From: Starkeya sp. ORNL1
GTDB taxonomy: Bacteria > Pseudomonadota > Alphaproteobacteria > Rhizobiales > Xanthobacteraceae
Length of the DNA stretch: 64,000 nucleotides
Direction: 5' to 3'
Assembly: GCF_012971745.1 (NCBI RefSeq)
Contig: NZ_CP048834.1
Location: forward strand, 4,030,001 to 4,094,000
Part shown: positions 60,441 to 64,000 of the stretch, one piece after another
How positions within the stretch are numbered: position 1 is the stretch's first letter
Layout of the letters: the number at the start of each line of letters is the position of its first letter
Translations under genes and position numbers: made by a program
Notes under the pieces: generated by a model
Seen by the model: only the letters and a program-made list of their open reading frames with translations
What the model was told of the DNA's origin: nothing
The model's database searches: none

Positions 60441-61517
60441 TCAGCCGAGCGCCGCCGTGACGGCCTTGCCGCACTCGACGGTGTTGGCCTTGCCGCCGAG
60501 GTCGCGGGTGCGCAGCGCCGTCTCCGCCAGCGTCGCCTCGATCGCCTTCACCACTGCGCGGGCGGCATCCACTTCGCCGAGATGCTCCAGCATCATCGCG
60601 CCCGACCAGATCTGGCCGATCGGATTGGCCACGCCCTTGCCGGCGATGTCGGGGGCCGAGCCATGCACCGGCTCGAACAGCGAGGGGAATTTCCGCTCCG
60701 GATTGATGTTGCCGGCCGGGGCGATGGCGATAGTGCCGGTGCAGGCCGGACCGAGATCGGAGAGAATGTCGCCGAACAGGTTGGAGGCCACCACCACGTC
60801 GAACCATTCGGGGTGCAGCACGAACTGCGCGGCGAGAATGTCGATGTGGTACTTGTCCCACTTGATGTCGGGATAGTTCTGCGCCATCGCCTCCACGCGC
60901 TCGTCCCAGTACGGCATGGTGATGGCGATGCCGTTGGACTTGGTGGCAGCGGTGAGGTGTTTCTTGCCGCGCCTGGCGGCCAGCTCGAAGGCAAAGCGCA
61001 GGATGCGGTCGACGCCGTAGCGCGTAAGCACCGTCTCCTGCATCACGATCTCGCGGTCGGTGCCGTTGAACATGCGCCCGCCGATGGCGGAGTATTCGCC
61101 CTCGGTGTTCTCGCGCACGACATAGAAATCGATGTCGCCGGGCACCTTGCCGGCCAGCGGGCAAGGCACGCCGGGCATCAGGCGGACGGGACGCAGGTTC
61201 ACATACTGGTCGAACTCGCGGCGGAACAGCACCAGCGAGCCCCAGAGCGAGACATGGTCGGGCACGACGGCCGGCCAGCCGACGGCGCCGAAATAGATGG
61301 CGTCATGGCTGCCGATCTGCGCCTTCCAGTCGTCCGGCATCATCTTGCCGTGCTTCAAATAATAGTCGGCGCTGGCGAAGTCGAAATGATCGAGCTGGAG
61401 GTCGAAGCCGAATTTGGCCGCCGCCGCCTCCAGCACCCTGACGCCTTCCGGCACGACTTCCTTGCCGATGCCGTCCCCTGGAATGACGGCGATGCGATGT
61501 GTCCGACGTTCGCTCAT
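60441..61517 (-). CDS. Tartrate dehydrogenase/D-malate dehydrogenase-like protein, second copy
   Basis: A 358-residue beta-decarboxylating dehydrogenase close to the protein at 7390-8475: IAVIPGDGIGKEVVPEG, YVNLRPVRLMPG, RENTEGEYSAIGGR (catalytic Tyr), ATKSNGIAITM (catalytic Lys), SNLFGDILSDLGP, EPVHGSAPDIAGKG. It is the TtuC type acting on tartrate or D-malate with NAD and Mn/Mg. ATG 61517 begins right after the ABC ATPase stop, so it belongs to the peptide-type ABC operon. The longer frame to 61604 overlaps the ATPase and is discarded. Confidence 0.9.
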   Translation of the reverse strand: MSERRTHRIAVIPGDGIGKEVVPEGVRVLEAAAAKFGFDLQLDHFDFASADYYLKHGKMMPDDWKAQIGSHDAIYFGAVGWPAVVPDHVSLWGSLVLFRREFDQYVNLRPVRLMPGVPCPLAGKVPGDIDFYVVRENTEGEYSAIGGRMFNGTDREIVMQETVLTRYGVDRILRFAFELAARRGKKHLTAATKSNGIAITMPYWDERVEAMAQNYPDIKWDKYHIDILAAQFVLHPEWFDVVVASNLFGDILSDLGPACTGTIAIAPAGNINPERKFPSLFEPVHGSAPDIAGKGVANPIGQIWSGAMMLEHLGEVDAARAVVKAIEATLAETALRTRDLGGKANTVECGKAVTAALG

Positions 61518-61518
61518 T

Positions 61519-63205
<1,687 letters not shown>

Positions 63206-63213
<8 letters not shown>

Positions 63214-64000
63214 CGTCGTCCCCCGCGGTCGCGGTCGCCGCGCGGCTCTGCTCCAGCCGCCAGCGCTGCTTGGGATCGGTGGCGATGCGCACCCAGTTGG
63301 AGAGCAGGTTCAGCGCAGTGGTGGTGAGCATGATGGCGAGGCCCGGCCAGAAGGCGAGCCACCAGGCGGAGGACAGGTAATTGCGCCCGTCCGCCACCAT
63401 CAGGCCCCAGCTGATCTCCGGCGGCTGGATGCCGAGGCCGAGGAAGGAGAGGCTGGATTCCGCCAGCATGATGAAGGCGAAGTCGAGCGTCGCCACGGTG
63501 ATCAGCGTCGGCACCACCACCGGCAACATATGGCGCCAGACAATGCGCCATGGGCTCGCGCCCATCACCCGCGCCGCCAAGACGAACATGCGCTCGCGCA
63601 CTTCCAGCACCTCGGCGCGCACGGTGCGCAGATAGACCGGCACGCGGGTGACGGCGAGCACCAGCACCACGTTGGAGACCCGCGGCTCCAGCACATAGAG
63701 CACCACGACGGCGAGCAGCAGCGAGGGGAAGCTCATCAATATGTCGGCGAGCCGCATGATGACGCTGGCAACCCAGCCGCCGCGGAAGCCGGCGATGAGG
63801 CCGAGCGTGGTGCCGATCAGCGCCGAGAGCAGCACCGCGCCGGCCGCCACTGCCATGGTGTTGCGGCTGGCAACCATGATGCGGGCGAGGATGCTGCGCC
63901 CCAGCGTGTCGGCGCCGAGGAAGAACAGCCAGCCCTTGTCCAGCTGGAATGGCGCGGCATTGCGCATGCGCAGATTCATGGTGGTGGCTTCGGGCCCCAC
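63206..64000 (-). CDS. Dipeptide-type ABC transporter permease, DppC-like (partial)
   Basis: The gene runs off the right edge; 264 residues of the C-terminal part are visible. LGADTLGRSILARIMVASR and the EAA loop AARVMGASPWRIVWRHMLPVVVPTLI identify a DppC/OppC permease with about five helices in view, plus SFLGLGIQPPEISWGLMV. Its end overlaps the ATPase start by 8 bases. The binding protein and DppB-type gene are expected upstream, outside the window. The soluble Arg/Ala tail (RLEQSRAATATAGDDDE) is typical. Confidence 0.93.

Overview
The window is high-GC, densely packed DNA that looks like a chromosomal segment of an alphaproteobacterium of the order Hyphomicrobiales (Rhizobiales), plausibly Xanthobacteraceae-like. 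The clues are a Ros/MucR regulator, abundant FCD-type GntR regulators, tripartite tricarboxylate (TTT) transporters, DUF1488 and DUF2778 proteins, and the palindromic intergenic repeats typical of that order. The genus assignment is inference from gene style, not from a marker gene.

Layout. 1-1.9 kb: right end of a small biosynthetic-looking cluster (C-terminus of a flavin oxidoreductase, an LnmK/Pnap_2097-type hotdog protein, a TenA-family protein). 2.1-5.1 kb: MucR-type regulator, agmatine deiminase and N-carbamoylputrescine amidase (agmatine to putrescine), tRNA-Gly(GCC). 5.2-19.3 kb: a hydroxy-/di-/tricarboxylate catabolic region with a PadR regulator, MmgE/PrpD protein, three beta-decarboxylating dehydrogenases of the tartrate/isopropylmalate family, two FCD GntR regulators, a PdxA-family enzyme, an SDR, an AbrB-family membrane protein and a complete TTT transporter (tctC-tctB-tctA). 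19.3-25 kb: BadI/MenB-like hydratase, a four-domain rhodanese protein, a fluoroacetate-dehalogenase-like hydrolase, LysR regulator and YeiH-type exporter. One near-palindromic motif, ACTGTCRACA, recurs in front of six of the transcription units between 8.5 and 22.9 kb and probably marks one regulon of the GntR proteins.

25-32.9 kb: TetR regulator with a divergent EmrAB-type efflux pair, a methyltransferase, a fatty acid desaturase, and groES-groEL under a CIRCE element. 33-37.7 kb: small hypothetical and secreted proteins, a FecR-domain protein, and a cyclic-nucleotide-domain/thioredoxin-reductase-like fusion. 37.7-43.1 kb: two MFS carboxylate transporters, a beta-propeller lactonase and an amidohydrolase, with strong ATTACGTAAT palindromes in the divergent control region.

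43.1-46.4 kb holds the most unusual unit: a CesT-like type III secretion chaperone gene directly followed by a 914-residue protein whose C-terminus carries a CX5R phosphatase motif (CKSDKDR) and flanking motifs resembling the SopB/IpgD inositol-phosphate phosphatase effectors. No secretion apparatus is in the window. 46.5-53 kb: lipocalin-like protein, small exported proteins (DUF6006-like, Rap1a/Tai-like), a DMT exporter, a Tlde1/DUF2778 protein, an APH(6)-like kinase and a second DHA2 efflux pump. 53-64 kb: two ABC import operons on the minus strand, one (NMT1/SsuA type) ending in an Ldh-family dehydrogenase, the other (Dpp/Opp type, running off the right edge) followed by a fourth tartrate-dehydrogenase paralogue, a D-2-hydroxyacid dehydrogenase and an RraA-family aldolase, with an S10 peptidase between them.

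Overall the window is dominated by uptake and oxidation of small hydroxy acids with many local regulators, interrupted by efflux, stress and one candidate host-interaction module.
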